Shown one piece after another: positions 10,647 through 23,860 of a stretch of DNA of 64,000 bases (within the stretch, counting starts at the first letter, position 1; each line of letters starts with the position of its first letter). The notes under the pieces are model-generated. The model was given only the letters and a program-made list of their open reading frames with translations, did not search any database and was not told the origin of the DNA. The position numbers and the translations under genes were made by a program. Source of the DNA: Micropterus salmoides (lineage: Eukaryota > Chordata > Actinopteri > Centrarchiformes > Centrarchidae). The stretch spans positions 16,135,012 through 16,199,011 of the forward strand of contig NW_024040928.1 in NCBI RefSeq assembly GCF_014851395.1, written 5' to 3'.

Positions 10647-13596
10647 CTGAGAGGGAAAAAAGCCATTGGTTACAGTAGCTACTCTGATGATGTCACATTG
10701 CTGAATATGCAGAGAGATCTGAGCTGACAAATCAGTAGAAGTTCAAAATTGTTCAGGCAACTTTGGCAATGCAAGTTGTGTTCCTGAATGCCAGCCTTTT
10801 TTGCCACATCATGTAAAGTTACAGGGAGAAGATAGACTTTATTATGTCTTAAAAGTGACCTAGTATGCTTTTCCGTATTTTCTGTCATTTCTATTATGTT
10901 ACAATGTCGGTTGTTCATGTTAAACATGGCCAAAGCTCTAAATAGTGAGGTAAACGTATTTAAAAGAAATCCCTGTGAGCCAAAACCTCAGACTGTTCTG
11001 AAAGCTCCTTTCAATAGTTTTTCTACTCTTGGCTCCGTGTGATGTCATACGGAGTCCGTTTTCCATATATGGTCATTTGCCCCACCCTCCTGGCAGCCAC
11101 TACGCTCAGTCTATCTATACCGCTCAGTACAGGATGACACGCTGGTCATTTGAAGTTTAAGTTGTTCAATATGTAGCCAAGAAAGTGCTTTTTTGGTGGC
11201 CCTTAATGCAGGCCCCCATTTCAGAGGCCTGCATTAAGGGCCAGTGTAAGAAAAGAATTTTTTTGAGCTACCACACAGGAGTCACAGAACTACAATTTAG
11301 GGCTGGAAATGCTGTGTAATAGGTCACCTTTAAGTCACTTTTACGCTGCTTACAACAATAATACATCGACAACTGCTTTTAAAAAAAATCTCTCTCTGCA
11401 TTTACCCAGCTTGTTAGATATTTAGGCAAGCACAATAATCACTGCTCCACAGTAAGGGTGCCAGCCTTTGATACAGGAAAATTCACAACTGGCCTATTTT
11501 CCAGGCCGTATTGTTACTTTCTAGTAAAGCCCCACTAAGCATGAATAACTCTAAAACTTGTTCCCAGCATTGTCTCCATTCTTATGAAGTTCTCAGGAAG
11601 ATCAGTGTTATTGCCTTACAGCCATACGGTGTTGTTTACGGAGCTCTTTGACTCGGAACTGGTCCATTATGGAGGCCACCTCTTTGACAGGCTGATCCAA
11701 GTCCTCTGAGTAACGCTGCACCAGCGGTTGGGGGATGCCACACCGGCCATGCTGGAGGAGAGAAGGGGAGAGAGAGACTTGAAATTCAAATTAGCTTTAT
11801 TGGCATGAATGTATCACAACAATATTGGTTTTATTGACTTTACACGAGAGAGGAATTATAAAACACAAAAATGAACACAAACCAATGATTTCAGAGAAGA
11901 GGACAATATGTCAGACATCTGAATGTGTCCGAGAGCAGTGTATGGACAACCACAGAGAAGCTAATGGGCAACATGAAGTGGGGTGACAAAAAGGAGCATT
12001 TTGACTTATTCCAGTCATTAGGGAATTAAAGGGAATCTTAAAGGGAAAATATGAAGACAAAACAATAGAATATAGACAGTATAATTGAACTCTGGTAAGT
12101 ATTTTGTTCTGGCTCCCATACAGTACTCAACAATAACCTAATCCCTATTTTCACTTACACTGAAAGTACATGCTGGATCTTGTTTTGTCGGTCATGTTTA
12201 TTTCTGCTATTAATATTTAGTTTTATCTTGTTTTGCCTCAATACAAGGGAAAAGAATCAGATTAGGGTGAGAGAAAAGGAAAGAACTTAAAAGACTTTTC
12301 TCGGCAGTGACTATGCGAGGGATAAAGCAGGGCAGGAAACTCTGCTGAACTTTTTGAGCATGTTTTCTTGTTCCGTCTTTCTTTGTGTAGACACCTGGAG
12401 CGATGGCAGGTTTCCAGCAAGGCCTGGTTTTGGTTGGCCAAACTGAACCGGAGGTCTTTTGACGATGAAAGGGTGGGTGGACGGAGGAACTGATCTCTCC
12501 GGAGAGGTATGGAGAGTACTCTTCGCGCTATCTGGATTATATGGGGCCAGATGCCTTTGGGCATCCAACAATGAGCAAGCTTCAAGATGTACAATCATTT
12601 GATTTTATTCTCTCTGACTATGCGCAGGGCTGGACATTGTTTGAAATGTCATAATACACGTGCCAATTTATCTTACATTAGGTACCTTTACCACAATTGT
12701 TTTTTTCTTTGACAGTTTTGTTTTAGGAATCTAAACATTTAATAACCACTCCTATTTAAAAAAAATATTCCAAACTTCTCAGTGTTCAATGTTGTCTTAA
12801 GCTTTACCTTACAACAACTTTTCCTAAATAAAACTTTTTAAAATGTCCTTATTTTTAGTCTTATTTAATGTACAGTAACTTTGTTTTTATTTACTGTAAG
12901 AACGGTACTTTCTTGTTGTTCTTACACTTGTTTATGCTACTTTGTACACTTATCTATCTCTGCTCTTATCTTTGCTGTTGCAAACTGCAATTTCCCCACT
13001 GTGGGACAAATAAAGGTTTTCTTATCTTTTTTTCTTTTCTTATTTATATCAGCAAATATATTGACTAATTAAAAAAGATTAAAACCAAGCATTTGATTAT
13101 TGACTATTTATACTCGACTGTTTTAGATACTCACTGCTACAGGCACTGATGTTTGACACCAAGGCCAAATTATGCTTCTCACACCCTTCAACATTTTGAC
13201 CTGTATGACCTTTGCCACCTGTGACTGCATTTATGCCTCTGCAGGCTCAAACCCTACATGTTGCTACTACAGCAGCAGTGTGCCTCTCATGTCTCTGCCA
13301 ATCCACTTCTAACTAATAGGAATCCAGCAGAGCTGTGCTGTGGTCTAACGTACTATTTCTCACCTCATCGCTTGATACCTCTGTGTGTTTGTGTGCGTGT
13401 TGTTTTCCTGCCAGTGTCGGGGGCTCCGCCATGTTAAAAGGGGCCCAGCCTGGGGTCTGGCGAGTGGGACAGGGTTTTATAACCCTGTCTGCCTTCAGTA
13501 AGATTCAGCCCATAAACTTAACAGTCTGAACCGCATCACACTGAAACACAGCCCACAGTATTTCCCTCAGCTCCAGGCAGCATATTTTATTATTGT

Positions 13597-13636
<40 letters not shown>

Positions 13637-16600
13637 GCATCTGCACACAAAAAGAATCACTATTATTCTCTATTTTTAAACTAAATGAGTTCCAAAGCAA
13701 GCTGCTCATGTTGTTGGCCTTAACACAGAGTAATTTAGATACAAGCGGCAGTGAAATTATGAGTGAGTCAAGTTAGGCATGTTACAATGCTAAACTAAAA
13801 AGCCTGACGCCAGTATAGCCCGAGGAATATTGGAGGCCCAATTTCACATTAGCAAATATGACTTCACATGTTTTTGCTTTATGGGATAAGATGTGGTTTT
13901 TAAAAGAATTCCTCACCTCATCTCTGTTCCTTAGTGTGTACTTTTCTTTTTAGTGACTTACATAAGCATGTAAAAAAAGTCAGAATGATCAATTACTGAA
14001 GGAATCGAAGTTTTTGTACTTTCAATGGGATGTCATATTGCCTCTATCTGTTTAAAATCTAAATCTAAATTGTGAGGTCATCTTTCTCGTCTCATGTTTA
14101 GATTAATGATGCTTTGCTAACCTTGTCAGAGTAGGGCTCCTCCGTAAGATCGATGCCCTCAGACTCCAGCCGTTGTTCCAGGAGGGTGAGCAGGTCAGGA
14201 CTCATCTTGGCATAGGAAACCTTCCTTGCAACAGCCACCTTGCCCCCCAGATCTGATAACCATGGAGGCTGCACTGCTGATGGGGTGCCTGACTCCTCGC
14301 CCATGGACAAGGCGGATGAGGTGGCACAGGGGCTGGTGGGGGTGCTTGGGGTCTTGGCAGGCAGAGCAGGTGCACTGGGGCTGTGGCTGCTGCCGCGGAT
14401 TATAGGGCTACTGGGGTGAGAACGTGTGAGGGAGTGAGTAGGGGAGGGAGTGGGAGAGGGTGAGGAGGGTAGGGAGAGCGGGGGGTGACGTAGGCCGTTG
14501 GCTAGTCTTTCCCTAGACTTCTTAGCAGGAACGGGAGGAGGGACTGGGGGCTTTTTGGGGTGAGTCCAGGTGACCCTCTCCCCACTCACATTAGACTCAG
14601 GGGGACTTGGAGTAGGACTGGAGAGAGGTTCTGCAGGGTAGGGATAGTGGGATGTGCGACAAGGAGGGTGGAGAGGCAGCTGGGAGGGCACAGGTGGTCT
14701 GTCGGCCCTACCTTTTGGGCTCACTGTTGGAGTCCTTTTCCGAGCTGGGGAACCCTCATCTCTACAGACCTTGTTGGGGCTACTGTTGCCTGATTTGGGT
14801 CCTTCCTTGGTGAGTTTAAGCTCCATACCCAGATCCTTCTGCTCAAAGCTCTGCTCCCATTGCAGATCACCCAGAGAGTGGGAGCGTTTCCAGGGTCCAG
14901 TAGGTTGTGGGGGTCCATCCAGGTCCTCACAACTGCGGCTAGCCAGGATTGGGGACTGTCTCTGGGCTTTGCGCAGTCCTAGCAGATTAAAGCCCTTCAG
15001 GGAGGGTTTGATGAAGAAGCTTTTTGGGAACTTTGAGCGCTGGTTCTTGCTGTTCTGCTGCAGAGCTTCTGTTGAAAGGGTCATGGGCAGGGTGGGGTAG
15101 TCTGGAGACTGGAGGCCTGCTGAAGAACGACTGGAACGAGAAGCCTTTCTGCTCTTACCTGCAAAATGAAAACATTTATCCTCTCTTAGTGATGAGATGT
15201 AGACACTTTCACCCAAGGGTGACCAAATTTTTAAGGAGTTTCCCCTCTTTTGTAAAACTGCTTTACAGAGAATATGTCACTCCTCAGATTTCTACAAACA
15301 TGCTTCCGTTAGTATAAAAATCTGATCCAAAGGTGAACATAATTGCTATGGAGAAGGAGAGGAAAATATCTATGACATAGCTCACAATCTGGCTCACGTG
15401 TGTTTGCATCATTGGAAAACATGTTCACAGCACAAATTATTTCACCTATTAGGTCATCTGAAAAAATAAATCTACTCATATAAATACAACATTGTCATTG
15501 TTTAAGTAAAACCACAGTCAAAAAGAGATCCAAGGTTTATGAAGGAGTGGTAAGATAAGCTCTTTGACTCATGACCAAACTGGCTGATTTGTTGTTGTCA
15601 TAGTAGCAATCCCAAAATAAAGATATATGAACGGGTTAGTTCAGAAACATTGGAACAAAAGGCTGAAGCAACTTACCATCTATCCTTTAGCTTACAGAGC
15701 AAAATGGATGGATGGATGAAATGGATGGGTGCCACATGGTGTGACTTGCCAAAGAGTTTAAATAGTGGGATGAAATGTCATGAAATATACAACAGTTCCC
15801 AGAAATGCCAAAAAAAGTTATGTATATTGGTATGCTACAGCCAATTTTGTACAAGGGATTATAATAAATTAAATCATATGACAGTTCCAAGAAATACTAT
15901 ATTTACTTTGTTAATTTTCAGACATGAAATCAGAGCAGTCTGCTGTCAAATAAAACAAATAATTTCAAAATTGTCTGTGACTTCTGTTGCAATTGGATTT
16001 TTTAGCAACATAATCAGCGGCAAGTAACATGTTAAAATTATGTCTACTATGATGTATTTTATGCACTGAAATGTAGTAAGAACACTGTGGCAATAAACTT
16101 AGGAAACTGATATATAATAAAACATCAATTCACTGTTTATCTAAAATATGAGTAATGAGTAATATTAGACTGATTAAAGATGCATGAAATGCGGCCTTTT
16201 CAAATAAATAAAAATGGCATCAAACCTTGTGTGTCATTGATTTCTTTTTTTGCATTATGCGAATCACTGAGTGAAGGTCACCATTACCAGTCTTTTACTT
16301 AACTGACTGATACATCACCACATATCGATAGATTGCATAAGTCATTTGATTATATGAGGGAGAATTACTACGCCTAGTTACAGGAAAACTGATCAGACAC
16401 GTAAATTTTAAAGAAAGGTCTTTTGATTAGAGAGCATACATTCAGGGCTCTACAGTGACTTGAAAGTTTGAAAGACATAGTCTGCGTAATCCATTTTAAT
16501 GACCTTCAATTATTCAAATCAAATGATTTGCCAATTCTCTAGACTAATAAATATTCAAAAACCCAAATTAATATACTTTAATATATTCATGATTTTGTGA

Positions 16601-19600
16601 ATTTGTACAGGTAGGAGAACTGCGGAACCCTGAAACTGCAAGAAGAAATGCAGAATGCTTATTAAATGTTATGCAGCTAGTTGAACAGAGTTTAGTGGCA
16701 TGGCAGAAAAAACCGACAGGAAAAAAAGACAAAACATAAAAATCAAGCAAAGCAGCACCAGAGTCCTTTTTTTAATTGAAAGAAGGTGCTTTTATTCCAC
16801 AACTCAAATCTCTATTGTGGCAGATTGCACACTTTACTGTTGAACCTGAATAACACATACACACATAAAAGGGAAACCCAGCACTTACACTGGAACCCAA
16901 CAGATATAGAGAGAAGACAAGGTTTGACAAAGCAGTGATTTATGAGTTATGGAGCTGTTATAAAGAATGTTCTGTGTGGAAGAAAGAAAGCATACAGTCT
17001 TATGCAGGAGGATAGAGCAGTTTCAAAAAATAAACCAAAAAGAAATCTCACAAATAAGACCTCAGTAAACTTCTAAAATCAGAACTCTCTTATAATCTAT
17101 GCATTCCAACGTCAAACTATTTTCATCAACATCTTTTTTTAGGCACATACTGTGTGATTCTTTGTGTATCATAGTCACTATTAACACAACGAAAGTGACA
17201 AGTCGAAATGGTATGAGGACAAGAGATTGTAATGGCAGCTGTGATCTGTTCCCAGACTGGTACATTTTTTTAAAAACCATGTCAGCCTGTAGAATCACAA
17301 CTGCAAAAAACAGCCATATATTGAGTTGCCAAACTCTTTTGCCATATTTAAAACACTTAAAAGAAATACTCTCTGATCCCACAATCATCCTCCCGGTATC
17401 CTTCTATCAGCCTCGCATCCACAGTTGGAAGAGCAGGGAATCTGAGTCCATGACTGGGAAGTGAGTTTGTTCTCAGCAGAACAGTTCTGTGCATTGGGGA
17501 GGATCGCTCCCTCTGTGCCCCCAACATTGTGGGGTGGACTAGGCTTACTGGTCTTGGACCTGGCTTCCTCTCAGTTACAACTGGACTTTGGCACTGACGA
17601 TACAGAATGCCTATAAGATGGAAAGAGTGGTGAGAAAGTGGACTGACAGGAAAGTGAGGTGATAAGGGGTATTTTCTCTCTCATACTAAAAGGTGTAAAG
17701 GTAGGCGCAGTACGATCTAGGAGCAGATATGGCAGCAAAGGGAGCTGTTTGATTGGCAGGTGCTGGTCCAGAGGAGTGAGATGGGCGAGGTGTTGCAGAA
17801 GCATGGAAAGAGATGGAGCAGGGGTGGAAGCCCATAGAGGAAAAAGGCAAAGGTGTCAATGTGGCACTACAGTAGGGCTAGGGTAGACCATGATTTGGTC
17901 TTAGCAAGGCTAAATTCCCAGTGGACCTTTGGTAATGGTTGTCTAGACTACACAAAGCTATCATTACCATTCTCTAGGTTCTCACTGCTCTCGTAGCACC
18001 CGGAGTCACGTGGGGAGTCTCCCACCAGGCCCTGACCCTCAGACAGCAGTTTCTCTTGGGAGCCCGACAGGCCGCTGCGCTCTGGATCACTGCTGCCTGA
18101 AAGTACAAAGACACAGGGAAAATGGCAATATCATACAATTTAGAGTTTGCTTTTCCATTATTTCGAAGTTATTCTTTGGGCATTTTACGCCTTATTAGAT
18201 AGCGGAAGTGAAGAGACCCCCAAATCCACAGGGGTTCCCCTTCCCGTGATTTAAAATGATTATTCAAATATGACTATATAAAGTATGTACTTTAGTATTT
18301 AGGAATGACAAACTGTGTACCGAGGTTTGGAGAAGGTGATTTATTTAAGTACATATGATAGTCTTCAGTATGCGAACACACAGGCGCTGATGGACACAAC
18401 TATGCCTTAAGTCCCAGGTTCCTGCAAAACCTTTTTCAAGGGAAGCTGAGTAGATTTTGGTGAGAATTCTCAGTGAACACCAGGATCTTAATTCCAGTCT
18501 ACTTACTGTCGTACTCCTGTAGCAGCTCTACAGCGGTGAGAAGTACGGCTCTGTGCTGAGGATCTCTGATGTTCAGCTCATCCAGGTCCTCCTCTTCCAG
18601 CAACTTGAACGTGTCCAGATCCTCGTAGCCGTTGAATAGGAAAGTGGGCATGTGCTCCTGGATAACAGAAAAGTAAGGTCTTAATTTAAAGTTTGTTTTG
18701 AGGAGCTAAGAAGGAGTGTGTCTAGACTAAAAAAAAATAAATAAAAAAAAATAGTAAAAGTACATACATAGAGTACATACATAATTTCCCATCCATATTG
18801 TTTATTTTTATATACTGGTGAGCAAAATCTAAACTGCTATTTTGATTTTTAAATGGCCAATAGTCACTTTAAGCCTTGGCTAATTCAGTTATCGCTGTCT
18901 CAACGGTCAACACTATAGCACAAACTTTGTCATGCATAAAAGTGAGTTAGCACTTCATACAGCTAACTTGCAACATTAGCAAGTTAGCTGTACCGATCAA
19001 GTGACAATGTGGAGTGTATGGCCACAGTCCCGAGCTATTATAGCTGTGACCAAAATGGCAAAGAGGACATGAAAGGGAAACCCGGCGCCAACGCAATGTG
19101 GGAACAACGAGAACTGAAGGTGGAGACGATTACAGTGCTCTTCAACCCCAGATGACAAAGTTATATGCAGCAACAGCAACAACAAAACCAAAGCATGTCT
19201 CCAAAACCACTGCATTATCTAAGAGGGTACAGATATCTATGAAAATCTAGATACGCCCTGCGTGAGTGCACAGTTAGCTGACACTATCATTCAACGCAGC
19301 CATAACTGCTTCCACTTTGAATGTTACTTATCCCTACGTTTTGTGTGACCCACACATTTTGTTAGATGAATACACAGACTGTGTGTCACCAGCGAGACCG
19401 TCAATTACAATGGTGGAGTCCACAGAGGAGAACAGCGTGTCTCCGTTCTATTTCTGTTGGATGATGCAGGACTAAACAAAGGACCACCAACTAACACAAA
19501 CACAGGCAGCCGAGACCTCTCACGCTCAGTATCTTTTGTCTTTTTTATTTTGCCAGTCGAAAACCAAACACATTCCAAATCCAAAGATTATTTGGAAAAG

Positions 19601-22600
19601 AATCCATCGGGCTAAAAAGTTACAGGGATGTGGAGATAAGCACTTTAGGGTTGGCTTGTCAGTATAACCAAACGTTACTTAGCATTTCTAAAAGTACACA
19701 ACAACAACATTCTCACTCTTTTGATCTATGACAGCTCAATCATAATTCATATAGTAGTTATATAGCTATACATTGCAAAAGACTGAAAGGGAACTGAGAA
19801 AAAGAAATATCTTCACTGCAGATAAGAAAAGTGTGCCATGCTTAAGAGGAACTTAAGCATTAAAACTTATGCTTAAAGCTTAATATATAAATTCCTGAAA
19901 TCCCCCTTGACAAACAAGTAAAATACTGTGTCATCTAGAGCGTTGGTTCTCAAATTGGTTCAATATCTAAGAAATGTAAAGACCACTTATGTCGACACAA
20001 GCTGAATAATTTAACTCAAATGCTGTTTGAAAAGAGAATTTAGGTTGAATAGGAAAGCTGGGGTCTACTTTATTTTTACTTTTTCATCATCAGCAGGCCA
20101 CAAAGTCAAAGAAGAAGTAGTCTGATGACACGTTTAATCTAACTGCAGGAATGTGGTGGTGACTAAGTGGACACGAGCACTCTGATGCACTTGTAACACC
20201 CAGACTCTGGGCTGTAACATAAACAATGTACTCTGGATCTTTAACGGCCATTAGGCTGGTCAGAGATAAAACAGCCAACCCACAAAGCATTTCTCTCCGT
20301 TTCAGGAGGTGAAGCCTGCTGGCTGCCTGAGAGGGAGGAGATGATATCAAGCTCACAGCTTGTGTAGGTTTCAATGAAAGATGCAAGTTATTTGTTGGGG
20401 CGTGGTTGTGAGAATGTGGGTGTTAATGTTTATGCGTCAGTGTCTGATCAAACATCCTAAGCTGTGCAGCCTGTAATTGGCCACACTATATTTATCTCTG
20501 CTTGTCTGCAAATGTGTTTTGAAGATATTTGGCTAAAACAATATTTTCATTTACTTCTTAAGCTTTGTTTTCTCCAATTTAGGTGCCAGATGGGTGGGAT
20601 TTCTCAGGCTGGACAATTCTCTGATTTCTGCAACATTTATATAGACACTATGTGTGTTGACCTGATGCTTTAAATCCATCGAATTTGGTATTCAACGCAT
20701 GGCAAAACTGTACCAAATCTGGCATGCCTGGTAATCTACCTTGAGGTTGATGCGCTCCAGCAGCTCCTCCACTGATGTGGGTTTTGGTGGTCGACCCTTC
20801 CTCCTTCTCCTCACGGGCCTTTTGGGCTTCTCCTCTTCTTCACTCAGCACGTCCACATAGATGAACTTGAAGGTGCCCACTTTGTTGTTCAGCAGGCCCA
20901 TCCACGTTCCCATGGGTGGCTTACTGATGATGTCAATCACATCGCCACGCTGGAGAATCACAATGACAAGAAATTTGGCATTGTGATTTTTGCATTTATA
21001 TTTTTAACATTGAAGCTTTAACTGAACTACTAAAAGTAAACTAATTTATTTAATGTAGTGGCTCTTTGGCCAACAGAGGACTTTAGTTGCACTTTGTGGT
21101 ATAGCAAAAGTCTTTAATAAATCATATTCACAAATTGCGTGCACAAGTGAATATCGGCACAATCATTTCCATGTCCCAGAGTGTGATTTACCTTCAGTTT
21201 GAGGGAGTCTGTGTCATAGGGGCTGGGGGTGAAGTCTGTGTGGACTCTGGCTCGGCCACAGAACGGTCCTCTATAAGGCGGCTCTTCATCATCACCATCC
21301 TCTGACTTCACACTTTCTCTGTTACTGGCTGATGAGTCAGTGGTGCTCACTGTCTGACCACCTGGAGACACACACACACAGATTTATATAAGCTATAAAA
21401 GGACTCTCTGTAAAGCCATCAGGGCATTTAATAAGCACTGATTAACTGGAGGTTTCCTTTATGCTCTACATCAATGCAGTAAATCCTGAATCAAGCTCTC
21501 TTCAAAACATCTTCACGGTCACTGTATAATAGCTCGAATTTCACAAGTAGCTTTACAAGGATAGATCTGAAGTCATAGGTACACTATTCAAACACTATAT
21601 TGATTTTATTTTGTCAACCTCTTTTTTTTCTCCTACATTTTTGTGTCTGCAGTGAGTGGAAAACTTTAACAGGGTCTTAAACAATTCTATTACATATCCT
21701 TGGAGTTGCTGCATATTCTTTCTGTATCTGAGGGAAGGATGTTGTCGGCATGTGGGAATCGGAGAAGCAAGACTTCCTACCTAATCATTACCGTATGCTT
21801 GCCTGTCTGCCTGTGTGTTTGTGTACATGTTTTATGGCTTCAAATTGCTGTAAGATGGCCAAGTCCTCAGTTCGCCCTGAGCTTGAAATAATGGAGGGTA
21901 TTTTATCCACGGAAACAACAGGCTGAAGCAATCAGAAGTTATAATTAGATAAGAGGACCTGAGATGTCAAAACACACTTAAAAACTCTGAGATCACAATA
22001 CATGAGGCAGCTGGTGGGACCGAGTGTGATCAAGAGAGAGAATTGCTCATCATGGCCATCGCTCCAAAAAAAGTCATGTGTGCATTTAAAAAACAGCAAG
22101 CAACAAATCTTACGAGCACCATCTAGTGTTAGAGTCCACTAACAGCCAAAGTGTACAATAACACCAAGAGATAGTGGTTTGAAATAATAGAGGACTTGGA
22201 ATAGTTGATTTCACAGATGCTAAATTGTGTTTTGTGGAAGCAACAAACAATCTTAATTTTTCTTTTCCTTTTATTCAAGATGTCAAAAAAACAACCTAAA
22301 AACCATTTTAAAATATCATAATGTCATAAAAGCAGGCACGCTTTTTCTAAAATAATGGTTCTTGTCTTACTCATTGAGCTCTGTCCGCTGAGTGAACTAC
22401 GCAGACTTTCCACCGAGCCTCCGGCCTTAAGTTTCGGCTTCTCCAGAGAGTCGGTGTCAGGCTGAGGGGACTGAGGGGAGCCAGGGGCTCCATCTGGACT
22501 GGACTAAAAGACAGAAAGAGAGGGGGCGATGCACATGGATAATGAAAGAACAAAGCAAATGTTGTGCAGTTAAGAGATGATAGTATGTGAGAGATGGAAA

Positions 22601-23766
22601 AGTGTGGTTAAGAGGTTGACATATGGGGGAAACCATAGAAACAAAGAAAATATGAAGATCAGAGGTGGAGATGGTGGAAAAAAGAAAGGGGAAGGGGGGG
22701 GGAGTGACAGTGTGGTTGTCAGTATTTTTTTCTCTATGTTTATTGGAAAACAATGTTATTAATTGTGAAAAACATATACATTCTGGAATATTTTTTTAGG
22801 AAACATCTTCACTGATATTTTCACTTGAACTTCCATCAGCAGTACATCTTAAGGGAACTCAAGCTGCAGTAGTATGGGCAAATAAAATGTCCGACAATTA
22901 ATGACACTTATAACTTATGCTAAACAATCTGTTTACAGATTTTTAAATCAACTTATGAAAGCAATGATATCATTTAAGTGCACCTTAAAAAAGTGCATGC
23001 TTTACTGCCGTTTCAAGTATCTTCAACCAAGTGCAGTTGCCTTGATTTTAACCTTCCTTGGATAACTATGGATGACTGATTTTTTTAAATGTTGCATCTT
23101 ACTGTCTATAAGTGTATATACCATTTATGGTTTTTACCCTTAATTGGCATCTACATGCTTGCCCCAAACAATGTTTTAGTGTACTTGTACTGTGTCAATA
23201 AGATCTCTCTCCATCCCTCTATCCACCTACCTACCAATTGATTATTTTGCATAAATTAGTACTAACTGGATCAAAATACTTTTGTTTAAACTTTAAATGT
23301 AATCTTTACAGGTCTCCTTATAAATTAAACTAGTCTCTAGTAATAAAGCAGCAATGTCCATCAACATGCAACATCGACATACAGCATACTGTACTGTGTT
23401 TTATTTGTTTCAGTTATCCACTAGGTGGCACTGTGGTCTATATCCCAATGGCTCCATGACTCATGCCAGATTATGTGGGTCACAGTGTTGATACCTCCAT
23501 GAAGAACAGATGTTGCATTAATGACTGTGTGTGCATTAATGACATATTCCAAGGGACAACATCAAACTGTAGGGCTGGCCAGGCCACTGGTAAAGCCACT
23601 GGATGCACAGAAAAATTAGGCCAGTAGATGAGTCTTTATACACTTTCACACTTCCCCAAGAGCCAGCCTCGGGGAGACTTGCATCACTCCATGAGCTCAG
23701 CATGAAGCACAAGCACTCCACCCTACACACTGGACCCAGGAAGAGCACAGCAGTGAGAAATCAAAA

Positions 23767-23860
<94 letters not shown>

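Larger units (their letters stand above)
10647..11619 (-). other. sash1: sash1 intron 19
   Basis: About half of this 973-bp intron is a TTAA-flanked MITE (10849-11333). The remainder is AT-rich with nothing recognisable. Confidence 0.8.
11752..14121 (-). other. sash1: sash1 intron 18
   Basis: It holds a repeat fragment at 11780-11830, a truncated LINE tail at about 12895-13030 and an AC microsatellite at 13600-13631. No coding exon seen between. Confidence 0.75.

Noticed and set aside
14654..15100. Plus-strand 148-codon frame
   Set aside because: It is antisense to sash1 exon 18, whose GC-rich composition leaves opposite frames open. No recognisable protein features.
17062..17388. Minus-strand 108-codon frame as an additional exon in intron 17
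   Set aside because: Exons 17 and 18 already join through a split Gly codon as in mammals. The translation looks like AT-rich random sequence.
22498..22503. Alternative acceptor 5 nt downstream at the start of exon 13
   Set aside because: It would shift the frame relative to exon 12. The upstream AG at 22505-22504 keeps it.
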